64,000 nucleotides of DNA from Dillenia suffruticosa. Lineage: Eukaryota > Streptophyta > Magnoliopsida > Dilleniales > Dilleniaceae. The stretch is taken from the NCBI GenBank assembly GCA_033439265.1, contig JAVTVX010000004.1, forward strand, positions 15,699,701 to 15,763,700, given 5' to 3'. The stretch's first letter is position 1. The number at the start of each line of letters is the position of its first letter. The translations under genes were made by a program, and so were the position numbers. The notes beneath the pieces are model-generated. The model was not told the origin of the DNA, searched no databases, and saw only the letters and a program-made list of their open reading frames with translations. Of the stretch, positions 10,344 through 21,119 are shown piece after piece.

Positions 10344-12550
10344 TCCTCCCCCTTGCAGGTTCAATCAGTCGTGCCTATACCCATATACCGGACGTTTGCG
10401 GGTACCTCTGTGCAAAGTGTACCCAGACGCATACTTGGCGTCATAACAAACGTCCCTCGTAGCTACGGTCGTCCTCTCTGGATGAAATCATATCATCACA
10501 GTCATCCCACAGCCACACGGCCCCAAATCAGTGATATAGAAACCATAGTACTCAATAAATTTGTCATATTGGGTCATATAAAATTTAACATGTGAAAATT
10601 AGAAAACATGACACCATATCACTTGAATCAAATTTATGGATGCATATTCATAGAAAACATGAGTTCACGACACTTCAATAGTCACAAAACAAATTCAAAA
10701 TCTAATGGCACACGACGAGTCATACATACCAAAAGCATATTTTGTTGAAAATATGACAAAAATCAAGTTTCACTTTTCATGAATGAGATTTGAGTCCCAC
10801 TCACAGTATATGAGAGGGTTAGTCACTCTTTACCAAGTACCACAAGTGTCGAAAGTGTTTCCTCTTATTTGGTCACCACCTGTGTGCCTACAATGGCAAC
10901 ACAATGCATATATGAGGATTTGTGTCATGATTTGAATTTATTAGGTTAAGTTGTATTCTAGAAATTCTTTCCTCAAAGATCAAGGTTAGGGTATCCTAGG
11001 GAAAGCCCTATTCCTTTTTCCATTATCATATATTCTTTACAATTCATTCAATTAGTACACATTTCGTCATCCCAACACAACACATGTGCTTATAGTTCAT
11101 TATTCATGGTTTTTGCACATATGCACTTTTGCACAGTCATGGGAAAATAGTCATAACTTCTACTACACAACTCCGAATTACATGCTTCCTATCTCATTTT
11201 AAAGCTACGAGACAGTACTACAACTTTCATTTTGAACATTTCTTCAGATTCTAATCACAGAATTCCAGAAAAACCAATCTTTGTCTCCATTATGTTCCAA
11301 ACATCTATTTTGTCCTGTCTTAGTACAAATGCAATAACGCCTTGTACACAACTCCAATTCAAATGTCCTTTGAATATGTATAGATGACACATAGACCTAC
11401 AACTTTCACGTTGAAAGGTTTTCTTAATTCAGTCCAGAAAAGGGTCGAGAGTGGTCACAAAGAAGGCAGTTGATCTGGGACCAAAAACAAAGTTAAAATT
11501 TGTATAGTTTTAGGAGGATAGTCATAACTTTTGATGTAAGAGTCAGATTAAGATGATTCCTATCTCGTTATAAAGATAATACCTAGAGCTACAAATGTCA
11601 TAACTAGGGCTCACGCTAATTCCGACTGGAAGGCACCTCAAAATCAGGGCAAAGTTCATAGCAGAACAGAACAGAACGGAATATGATTCTACAAAGCACC
11701 TAACTTTGAAAAATCATAATAAATCCAATTTAATTCATAATGTGATGAATCATATCTCGTTTTAAAGCTCTAAAGGTTTAGTTTCATGTGTAAAACGTTC
11801 ACTTAATTTGCCTTTGTATAGAAAATGTTATAGCTAAAACACTACAACCAGGTCAGAGTGTTCAGATTTCAGAATTTCTATTTTCCTCCTTGATTTCAAA
11901 CTTCGGCCAACCCTAGTTCCCTAACCAAACCACCTCATTTTTGTCCCAAATTATGATATGTTATACTATGTAGTATGGAGGGTCTCATACCTGAATATGG
12001 ACAGCTGGGCATGAAGCAAAACACAAAATTTTGGTCTTGAACGCTCAGCTCCCTCCTTGGATTTCACTAAGCAATCCTTCTCATTTGGCCTCGATTTTTG
12101 GATATGTTGGTGTTAAAGATGTATAGAAGGGATTTACGTAAAAGAAATTGAGTAGTATGTAGGAAGATTTGGAGATCTTACCATGGTAGTCCACTGTTAC
12201 GAGGAGGAAGAAGAAATGGAGTTTGTGTGTTCCTCTCTTCTAGGGCTTCACGGTTCCAATTGGAGAGAATAGAGCAAGTGTTGGCTTTTTGTGTGCAATT
12301 GCTTAACCATGGTTCCCTCAAGGTGCAACCAAGGTTAATCTCCACTATTTTTCAATAAATGCCCACCAACCATCACCCAAATCAAAGGTTCACATTTGTT
12401 CTTTAACTTTTCAATCAAATCTTGACCATCCACCTTATGGGCACACTTCCCATGGTCATTAATTGTCTCCAACCTCTTTTTCCAAATTTTTATACAAGGC
12501 CCTTTCTAGATTTGCGTGAAATTTTTGATCTAGATTTTCATGTAACGCAT

Positions 12551-12714
12551 CGCGGGGTCAATATTCGATCCAAAATTTGAAAAATTCAAATATAACCATT
12601 TGGTTCAGTTCTTTTCGTACTGAATCCAATAGCGCGGGGTCAATATTCGACCCAAAATTTGAGAAATTCAAATATAACCATTTGGTTCAGTTCTTTTCGT
12701 ATTGAATCCAATAG
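12551..12714. repeat. 82-bp tandem duplication inside LTR of element A
   Basis: CGCGGGGTCAATATTCGA occurs at 12551 and again at 12633. The two 82-bp copies differ at only a few positions, including GATCC versus GACCC. Confidence 0.9.
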
Positions 12715-13424
12715 AGTTGGTCTCATACATAGATGAAGTCATTTGACCTTCCAAATCGCCCTTAAATGCATGAGGGATTTTAGAGCGATTTTATTTTCTG
12801 CCTTGCGTTTTCTGTCAAAATTTTTTGACCCTTAACTTCTAAGGTGAATATTAGACGTGTAAATCTGATGGCATCAAATTTGCACACGTGGATTTTATTT
12901 TGGCACGGTAGGGTCAATTTCCCTTCATTTTGGGTGAATTTTGGTAAATTTTCCAAAATTGCATTTTAACTTGTTAAAATGTTAATTTAGCCTAATTTAG
13001 ACTTCTTGGCGAAATTTTAGCGGTTTTCCACGTGTAGAATTAAATTTGGTTTGGTGAGAACAAATTTTCATCTCTGGCGATTAAGTATTAGGCGTTTTGT
13101 CGCAAACAATAGAGAGTTGCACGAATTCGAGTCCCTTTAACTTTTTAAGTTAATTTAGCATGTGTAATTTCATCGGCGTCAAGATTGCACGCGTAGATTT
13201 TAAAATGGCACAGAGGGAAAAACTTTTTGCTCCTGGCAATTGCGCAAAAAATTTTCAAGAGCAATATCATTCGAAAAACTTTTCTGAAACTTTTCTCTAT
13301 ATAAAAATGAAAACATATCATATATGGAATAATGAGAAGTACAATATACAATACACCGAGTGTCGGTGTTACAGATACTCCTTTTGTAATTTATGATTCT
13401 TGCTTGAATGCCTTTGATTGCCTA

Positions 13425-13920
13425 TAGTTGAAATTGATTAAGGCTCCTATTGTGTGGCCACCTAGATGGAATTTGCCTTTTGACATTTATAGTGATGCAA
13501 GTGATGACACTGTAGATACAATTTTGGACTAGACTGTGACAAGAAATTTCATGTTATATATTATGTGAGTAGGACTATGAATGAGGCTTAGGAATTATAC
13601 ACTACCACTGAGAAAGAGCTACTTGTTGTAATCTTTTCACTTGACAAATTTCATTCTTATTTGTTGCTATCCATTGTTATTCATACTGACATTCTGCACT
13701 TAAATATTTGATATCAAAAAAAGATGCAAAGTCTAGGTTGTTACCTTAGATTCTCTTGTTGCTGGAATTTTGCATCGAGATAGTGGATAAAAGAGTAGTA
13801 GATAATGCGGCTGCTAACCATTTATCTTAATCACAGGGAGATTTCATGGAGACAGTGATTGATCATCCTTTAAATAACTCTTTTCTATATGAAATTTTAT
13901 TTTTTGTTACTCATACTGAT
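13425..13920 (+). pseudogene. Ty3/gypsy RNase H fragment (Athila/Tat-type)
   Basis: The plus strand carries a broken RNase H. It has KAPIVWPPRWNLPFDIYSDASD near 13440, then HVIYYVSRTMNEA (after a frame change) near 13550-13585, YTTTEKELLVVIFSLDKFHSYLL near 13600-13670, and a decayed DHLSR-like motif near 13815. The 'PIV.PP.WNLPF....DASD' and 'YTTTEKELLAVVFALDKF' wording is typical of Athila/Ogre-type elements, not of the Tekay elements in this window. No other part of its element is present. Element A inserted directly to its left. Confidence 0.75.
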
Positions 13921-13922
13921 GA

Positions 13923-15500
13923 TGTAACGACCCGCTATCTAGGCATCGTACTCTCTTGTAGAAAGGGACAAACATGCAAATGCGGAAGTGAATATTCATG
14001 ATTAAAATGTGACGTCTGGACTTGCGATAGTCGTACTCATTGTGTATGATAACACAAAATGAGATTTAGATTAAAGAAAACCAATTATTTTTCCTTTCCA
14101 AAAGAAAATATGGCAGAGTCTCCCCTATTTAGTGACCATTTAACCACATGTGGCTAATATAAAACCTGATAAACTAATATAACACTTCTATTATCAAACC
14201 AACTAGCATCAATGGCCCTCCTGGCCACCTAGCACAACACACCATAGTATATAGTCATCATATTGTTAAAACCATATGTAAGGTATCCATATGACATATC
14301 CATACATCTATACATGCAATATAACTCAAACATCTAAAAAAATAAATAAATATTTACATAGCTTAGACAAAATAATAGGGGGTTGTAGATGAGTAGGGAT
14401 CTAGATCCCTAGACAAAAGTGCGTTTAGCCGATGGTTCCCTTTTGTTTCCCTGATTACCTGAAAGTAAGAATATCGGGGTTAACATAAAATAAGGAAGTA
14501 CACGGGGGACCAATAGCAAGCAGATACAAGAATATTAACATCACCATGTGAGAATCGAAAACATAGCAAAGTGTATCAAGGATGCACATTAATTCAAGAA
14601 GACAATCACAATTGTCACAATTAGAATCATTATCCTTTATTCATCTTCGTTGTTCCAATTTAATTTAACATTTAAAGAAAGGAATGGAGTGTCGAACCAA
14701 GTTAGCGTATGAGGGTTTAGAAAGCTAAATTTGGGGATTCCTAAATGAATCTAGGTTATTTTTGGGGTTAGACCCTCAAACACTTCACTTGTTTCTAATT
14801 CCATCCTTAAAGAAAGAAGAGATCCATCCATGTTCCTCAAGCTTTGCAGAAGGAACTTTATGTGTAACTCGTACTCCTCAACCTTCACTCGTAGGCTTTG
14901 CACAAACTTTCAGAAGATTTCATGTGTAATCACTTTCTCTTTATATTTTTTTGTGATTCTCAAGATTTAATCACCACAAAAACCACAATCCCTTACTAGT
15001 TTCACACATAAGTTATAATCCAACATCACTATTATACATCCCATGCAATCCTTTGAGCACTCCAGAACTTGCTCAATAAATTTTTAGCATAAGCAGTTTT
15101 TGGGAAAATGGCATAACTCGAACTATAGTGTTCAGACAAAGGTAACTCTAGCTGACACTTAAATTCATAGTTGGGTTCAATTCCAATTACACATGGAAAC
15201 ACAGATCAATTAAAGTTACAATTCAAAATCAACAACATAATTTGCACAGTCATAGAAAAATGAACATAAATTCTCATGTCCAAATCGGATTGAGGTGATT
15301 CTAGAAAAGATAAGACATAGAATTACAATTTCTTTGTTTAGAGCTTAGTCTAATTCAGTCCACAGGGTGGCTAAAAATTGCATCAAAGTTCCACGCAAAA
15401 ACAAGGCAGGTTTCTGTAGAATCTTTTTTTTTTTTAAATTCTTCAAAAATTCATTTCTAAATGAAATTTTTTGAGTCATATGTCATTTTAAAGCAATGAG
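13923..15500 (-). repeat. Partial gypsy-type LTR, minus orientation
   Basis: The plus strand begins TGTAACGACCCG, the mirror of the TGTCACGTCCCG end seen in the other Tekay LTRs. GGCAGAGTCTCCCC nearby matches GACAGAATCTCCCC of element A's LTR. It ends at 15500 where an LTR in the opposite orientation begins. No internal region is attached. Confidence 0.55.
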
Positions 15501-17455
15501 TGTAATACTGACACACGGTGTATTATATATTGTACTCTTCATTATTCCATATATGATATGTTTTCATTTTCATATAGAGAAAAGTCATTCAATTTTTTTT
15601 TTTTCGATTTATAATACTCTTGAAAATTTTTGGCAAAATTGCCGGGAGCTAAAAATTTTCTCTTCCATGCCATTTTAAAAACCACGCGTGCAAATTTGAT
15701 GCCGTCAAATTTACACGTGTAAAAATTTACCCAAGAAGTCAAGGGTCAAGGAATTTTGGCAAAACGTAAGGCGGAAAACAAAATCGTTCTAAAAACCCTA
15801 ATGCGTTTAAGGGTGATTTGGAACGTCAAATGATTTCATCTACATGTGAGACCAACTATATTGGATTCAGTACGAAAAACTGAACCAAATGCGTTTAAGG
15901 GTAAGTCTTGTTCTCATCTTCACCCTTCCAACAACTGTAAGGCACTCAAGGAAGAACCAAGAAAACTCCATTTTCTTTCATCCTCATACCCGTGAGTCAC
16001 TAAGGCTTGGGTCTCTAATTTTTCTAGCACCATCCTTCCATTAAGCTATGGGGTTTTCTACCCACACCCAAGAGTCTAACATATCCAAAAATTGGGAGGA
16101 AAGGAGAAACCTAACCAGGTGGATCTAGAAAGAGACTAAAAGGTTCAAGGAAGTAAGATATTCTGCACTTGCTGAATTCTTTTTTTAGGGCTTTGTATGA
16201 ATGCTTGAATGTGATGTTTTGAGCATGATTCTATAACCTAGAGCCTAAGTGGAACCCATTAGAATGTGAGGAATGAGTGCAGAAAAATCTAAACCTTGCT
16301 TGGCCAAGAAATTTAAATGAAAACATTGGAAATTTATGCAAATAGGACATTCTGACCATACTGTGATATTTTGGTCATAATATTTTCTGGACAAAGGCAA
16401 ACAGAGTTAGGTTAATTTCAGATGAAACTAGACTCATGGAGCTTTAAAATGGGATATTATTCGTTGCTTTCTGATGAAAATTAGATTTATTATGATTTTT
16501 CAAATTTAAGTGTTCTGCACAAAAATTTTTGTTCTGTCCTGTTTTAGCTCTGTTTCTGTCATTGATTTAGCGTTTGTTTTGAGGTGTCTTATGGTCTGAA
16601 TTAGCAAATGCTCTAGGTTTGTAACTTGTATATCTAGGTCTTATCTTTCTAACAAGATAAGAATCATCTTAATCTGATTCCTGTGTCAAATGTTATGGCA
16701 AATCCTGAAACTCGAGAGAAGGTTGTCCTGTTTCGAACCCTAAGAAAAGTGTATAAAACCGACCCTCTTCCAGTCCTAGTTTGGGCAAGCTCAAAGAATA
16801 AAAGCTGTAGATATCCTCTTAGCTACAACATATCAAAAAGTTTCCTGATTTGGACTAATATATAAAAAGTTATGCAAATTTTTGTAAGACTGCGTATAGT
16901 GGCACCAAAGTAGAGAACTATGAGTAAACTTATTTGGTGACTTTTTCCTAATCAGTTAAAGAGAGCTATTTACATCGCAATTGAGGTTCATTTGGGAGTG
17001 CTATACCCTCCTTATTACAGTGAGTGGGACTCAAATCTCATGCATAAAAAGTGAGACTTGATTTTGTTGTGTTTTCCATAAATCATGCATTTGACATGTA
17101 TGACTCGACGTGTGCCACTAGATTTTGAATTTTTTTTGTGACTATTGGAGTGTCATGAACTCATATTTTCTATGAATATGCATCCATAAATTTGATTCAA
17201 CCAAAATGGTGCCATATTTTACGATTTTCACATGTTTAATTTCATATGACCCAATATGACACATTTATTGAGCACTATGGTTTCTATATTACTGATTTGG
17301 GGCCATGTGGCCGTGGGATGACTATTATGATATGATTGAGTCCCGAGAGGATGACCGTAGCTACGAGGGATGTTTGTTATGGTGCCGAGTATGCGTCTAG
17401 GTACACTTCGCACGGAGGTACCCACAAACGTCCGGTATATGGTTATAGGTTCCTA
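15501..17455 (+). repeat. Truncated Tekay-type LTR, plus orientation
   Basis: It starts TGTAATACTGACACACGG and follows element A's LTR in reverse order, for example the TTTTCATATAGAGAAAAG region near 15565 and the GATGACCGTAGCTACGAGGG block near 17350. It stops near 17455, where LINE sequence begins, so the last kilobase expected of the LTR is missing. Confidence 0.75.
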
Positions 17456-17460
17456 TTAAC

Positions 17461-18060
17461 ATTGGAATTCATCAAGGAGGAGCATTTAAGTCCCATCCTT
17501 TTTTAAATAGTAATCGATGAAATCATAAAAAATATTCAAAAATTGAATATATGAGATGTAACTTTAATGACAATCATCAGAATGGAGAAAAAATGATTAT
17601 CTTAGAAGGAAAATACATACCGAAAAGTGAACACTTTAGATATCTTGTTTCCATCATTCATAATAATAGTAATATAGATGAAGATGTGAATCATAGGATT
17701 CAAGCGGGTTGGTTGCATTAGAGAAGGGTATCTTGAATTTTTTACAATCGCATGATGCCATTGCATTTGAAGGGAAAATTCCAAGAACCATAGTAAGACA
17801 TGCATTATTATATAGTACCAAGTGTCGGACCATTAAACAATAACATGAGTATAAAATGGCTGTAACTGAAATGAGGATACTTAGATAGATGTGTGAAAAA
17901 ACTAGAAAAGATAGAATTAGAAATGAAGAGATACATAACAAGTTGGGAATTAGTTCAATTGTAAATAAGATATAAGAATATCGTCTGAGATGGTTTGGGC
18001 ATGTATAACGAAGACCTAAAGACGCATTACGAGAATCGAGAGTTTAAATACATGAGATTT
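17461..18060 (+). pseudogene. L1-type LINE reverse transcriptase tail (fragment)
   Basis: Short blocks typical of plant LINE RT C-termini appear in order. IGIHQGGAF (from the GLHQGS.LSPYLF motif) is at 17461, then an internal deletion. QNGEKMIILEGKYIPKSEHFRYL follows near 17580-17645, then NNSNIDEDVNHRIQAGWL near 17665-17715, RMMPLHLKGKF near 17750, and YRLRWFGHV near 17985. Stops and small frame changes break it throughout. These proteins prime cDNA at nicked target DNA. No poly(A) end or target duplication was found. Confidence 0.8.
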
Positions 18061-18811
18061 AATAATATGTAGAGATAGACTGTTGAAAAATTAAATACAA
18101 ATTATCCGTAAAAATATGATAGTTAAGGGTTTAGTTGATAAAATGTTCTTTGAAAGGAATGAGGGGCATAGGAGAATTCACACCAACTAAAACAACTCTT
18201 GAATTTTTTTTGTTTTGGTTTTTTTAATCTTTCTTATAGTTCTCTCACATAACCAACCCCAAAATTTAAAATTAAGATCTAGTTTGTTGTTGTTCTTGTT
18301 GGTAGCGACAATCGGTGGTTGAACGATTGCCAAACTGGATGCTTTCTTCATACTTGATCAAGGATAATCTATGAGCGTCTAAACGCCATTATATGCATTA
18401 TGATCTATATTTGTGCCCTTTTGCTTATTTTGTCAGTTCCTCTATCTAATGAGTCCCTTTGGTTAAAAGTTACATGGTATTAATCATTTTGCTATAAAAT
18501 GGGTTAATGTCGTACAACTAAATATCTAAGACAAAATGAACAAAAAGAAAAATTAATAAAAAAGTTTAAATTATCACTTTATTTGCTAAAATTTTATTTT
18601 GATATCACATATCAAAAAAATTATATGAATATTGAATCAAATATATGTGATTTTGATTAAAATCAATTAATAACATGCTTACAATATGTTGCTATCAAAA
18701 TTAGCAGTTAATTGTTATATCAATATTTCAATAGCAATTATTAACAAAAAATTATCATATAAACACAACAAAATTAAACTATTAATTTACTAGTCAGTAA
18801 AGCGTAACTAG
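18061..18811. other. Intergenic, no gene seen
   Basis: AT-rich sequence with no long frame, no repeat family that I recognise and no LTR or TIR border. Its right end serves as 5' flank of the tRNA gene. Confidence 0.6.
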
Positions 18812-18893
18812 GTGGGCGTGCCGGAGTGGTTATCGGGCATGACTAGAAATCATGTGGGCTCTGCCCGCGCAGGTTCGAATCCTGCCGCTCACG
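18812..18893 (+). tRNA. tRNA-Ser (anticodon AGA)
   Basis: This is a complete class II tRNA of 82 nt without intron. The acceptor stem GTGGGCG pairs with CGCTCAC (one G-T wobble), followed by discriminator G at 18893. The anticodon stem is CATGA/TCATG with loop CTAGAAA, giving anticodon AGA at 18845-18847, which reads serine UCU/UCC/UCA when A34 becomes inosine. The long variable arm GGGC-TCT-GCCC (18856-18866) is the serine identity feature. The internal RNA polymerase III promoters are present: box A TGCCGGAGTGG at 18819 and box B GGTTCGAATCC at 18872-18882. The terminator is weak, only TTT just after the gene. It is the one gene here that looks intact. Confidence 0.97.
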
Positions 18894-19551
18894 TTTGCTA
18901 ATTTGGATTTTGTGGTACGTGAATGGTGGATGTGCCATTAATGCACAATCTAGTAAGGTACGGCTTAATCATGTTCTTGCTAATTTTAACTCTGTGATAC
19001 ACATGATGGTTTTGACTTGTCAAATAGTGTGGATGGTATTCTTCTATTATCCAATTATTTGAAAAAAAAATTATGTGTTTAGGCTTGAATTTTGAATAGT
19101 TTCTTCTCTTAGGTTTTAATTTTAGTAAATTAGTTTTTATATTCCTTATTTTATATTTGATTCTTTTCTCTTCTTGATAGTTTTAATTTCTTAATAAAAT
19201 TCTCAATTTAATATATGTTGCTTTTATTATTTTTATGAAAAAAGTTATCTTCTAAGAGTGTTGCCCCTCCATATCTGCACTCTATATTATTGTACCAACA
19301 CAAAAAATTAATTGCTGCTATAGATTAAAAAGTATTCATATAACCAATATGGAAAGAAAAGTTAAAATATATTGAGATTCTTGTTATATTTATAACATAA
19401 CTTCATATGAGGATTAAATTTTATGTTCCAAATAAAAAAGCCAAAGTATAATCTATTGTGAAATTGAAAAGAGTGTAAAAGGTAACTTTTATCAATTAAA
19501 GTTAAACATTAATATATTCATGTCATAAATATTTTTATATGTTATATGTGA
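18894..19551. other. Intergenic, no gene seen
   Basis: AT-rich unique-looking sequence between the tRNA gene and the CACTA terminus; no frame, repeat or RNA signal I can support. Confidence 0.6.
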
Positions 19552-19585
19552 CACTACAAAACAAATATGTTATCCTGACGAATGA
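19552..19585 (-). repeat. CACTA-type terminal sequence (3' end of CACTA-1)
   Basis: The plus strand reads CACTACAAAACAAATATG, the hallmark CACTAC(A)n end of En/Spm transposons. It is preceded by TGA, the possible 3-bp target duplication. The opposite terminus was not found, so the pair cannot be verified. Confidence 0.65.
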
Positions 19586-19699
19586 AAACCGTTTGCTAAA
19601 CCTAATAACACAATCTTCTCCAATTGATGGTCCTTTAGTTAGCTATACACCAATTGGGATAGTCTATCCTGATAGTTTTGGTTCCCGTTGGAGCATGTC

Positions 19700-20730
19700 C
19701 GAATCTATATGAATGGTTAAAAAAATGTTAGTAAAAGTTACTACTATCTTTTGTTGTCAGTTACCACATGTGTTAAAAAATATTACTACATTTATTGTCA
19801 GTCACCATAACAGTTAAGAATCGTTACTGCTAGTTATCATCGGTAATCGTATATGTTAGGAAATATTACTATCTTTTATTATCAGTTATCATAACTATTA
19901 GAATTGTTACTACCTTTGTAGTCTGTCATTGTTACTGCTATTTATGATCAATAAGCATATAATTAAGAAATATTATTATCTTTTATCGCCAGATACACAA
20001 GTGTTACAAAATGCGCTTTTATTGTTTGTTACACAAGTGTTAGGAAAAAGTTACTATTTTTTATTATCGTCAATTAGAAAAAGCATTGAAAAAAATTATA
20101 GTTATTTATCATCAATTATCATATGTGTTGGTATAAGTTAACGTCTTATATCATAGGTTACCACAAGTGTTAGGAAATATTGCTCCCTTTTATCGTGAGT
20201 TAGAAAAGGGTTAGGAAATATTACTAATTTTTATCATCGGTTACCACATATATTAGTATAAGTTATTACCTTATATCATCGATTATCACAATGTCATGAA
20301 ATGTTGCCACCTTTTATTGTCCGCTATAAAAAGTTTAAAAAATAACTTTTATTATCGATTACGACATACGTTAATATAAGTTACTACTTATATCATCGAT
20401 TACTATAAGTATCAAGTAACCATATATGTTAATATAAGTTACTACTATGTATCATCAATTACTATAAGTATTAGAAAATGTTACTATTTTATCGTACAGG
20501 TGTTAGAAAAGTTACCCTTTGTCTTGATTTGATTGGAAAAGGGTTAGGAAAAATTACTGTTTTTTATGATAGTATAAATTACTATATCATCGGTTACCAC
20601 AAGTGTTAAAATATGTACTACCTTTTATCATCATCACTTACCACAAGTATTGGAAAGATTACTACTTTTTTATCATTGGTTATTAAAATATTAGAAAAAC
20701 GGTAATATAAGTGTTAGGAAATGTTAGAGA
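19700..20730. repeat. Degenerate ~42-bp subterminal repeat array of CACTA-1
   Basis: About two dozen imperfect copies of a unit near GTTACCACAAGTGTTAGG + AAATATTACTACCTTTTATCATCG can be followed by eye, for example near 19770, 19860, 20160, 20225 and 20590. Some copies are rearranged or shortened. In En/Spm transposons, subterminal repeats like these are the binding sites of TnpA. The 70-codon frame at 19929-20141 is only the repeat read in one frame. Confidence 0.8.
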
Positions 20731-21119
20731 TTACAAAATAAAGAAATTACTAAAATAATATAAACTTAATCCATGTATTAATATGCGAGAATGATTGATA
20801 CATTAATAGGATATATTTAAGACAAAAAAGAAAAATATTGTATGTCCCACAACTACATTTCTTCTGATTCTAAGATGGTCTTGCCAAAAATGCTTCACTT
20901 CAATTACCAAATATGTTACCATCATTATTTGAAAGCATAGTTTCGACATCAAAAACCAACTTTAAGCATATTCCTTTATATCAGTCTATTCATAAAAATA
21001 AATAGTGAAATGAATATAATATAATGGTATATTGTAAAAAATGGTTGTAAATGAAAATATTACCTTTTGAGATGAAGTCAGGTGGTGATGATAATGATGG
21101 TTGGTTTCTATGTGCACTC
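20731..21119. other. CACTA-1 internal sequence, no gene part assigned
   Basis: AT-rich sequence between the subterminal repeats and the last TnpA exon I can recognise. It could hold the 3' UTR or a final exon of that gene. Confidence 0.4.

Larger units (their letters stand above)
1..13373 (-). mobile_element. Ty3/gypsy Tekay-like element A, 5' half, with a nested insertion
   Basis: Read on the minus strand, the element starts at 13373 with an LTR beginning TGTAACACCGACAC. The LTR ends at 2345 with CGGGACGTGACA. Next come a tRNA-iMet primer site, a 5' leader of about 280 bases, gag, a probable intron and protease, and the rest lies beyond the left edge. Gag and protease closely match those of element C, which has a chromodomain-like C-terminus, so I infer the Tekay/Del chromovirus lineage. 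Several stops and frameshifts in gag mark it as dead. The five bases after the LTR tip are GATAC; the matching duplication would lie left of the window. The LTR was later split by the element at 3404-10343. Confidence 0.88.
2345..13373 (-). repeat. 5' LTR of element A, interrupted at 3404-10343
   Basis: The LTR occupies 2345-3403 and 10349-13373 once the inserted element and one copy of its 5-bp target duplication are removed, about 4.1 kb. Its tips are TGTAACACCGACAC and GGGACGTGACA on the minus strand. The 3' section (2345-3403) is clearly homologous to 29793-30860 in the solo LTR at 29793-32609. The 5' section contains an 82-bp duplication at 12551-12714. Short open frames inside it, for example near 10330 and 13160, have no support as genes. 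Confidence 0.85.

Noticed and set aside
19929-20141. 70-codon frame
   Set aside because: It is the 42-bp subterminal repeat read in one frame.
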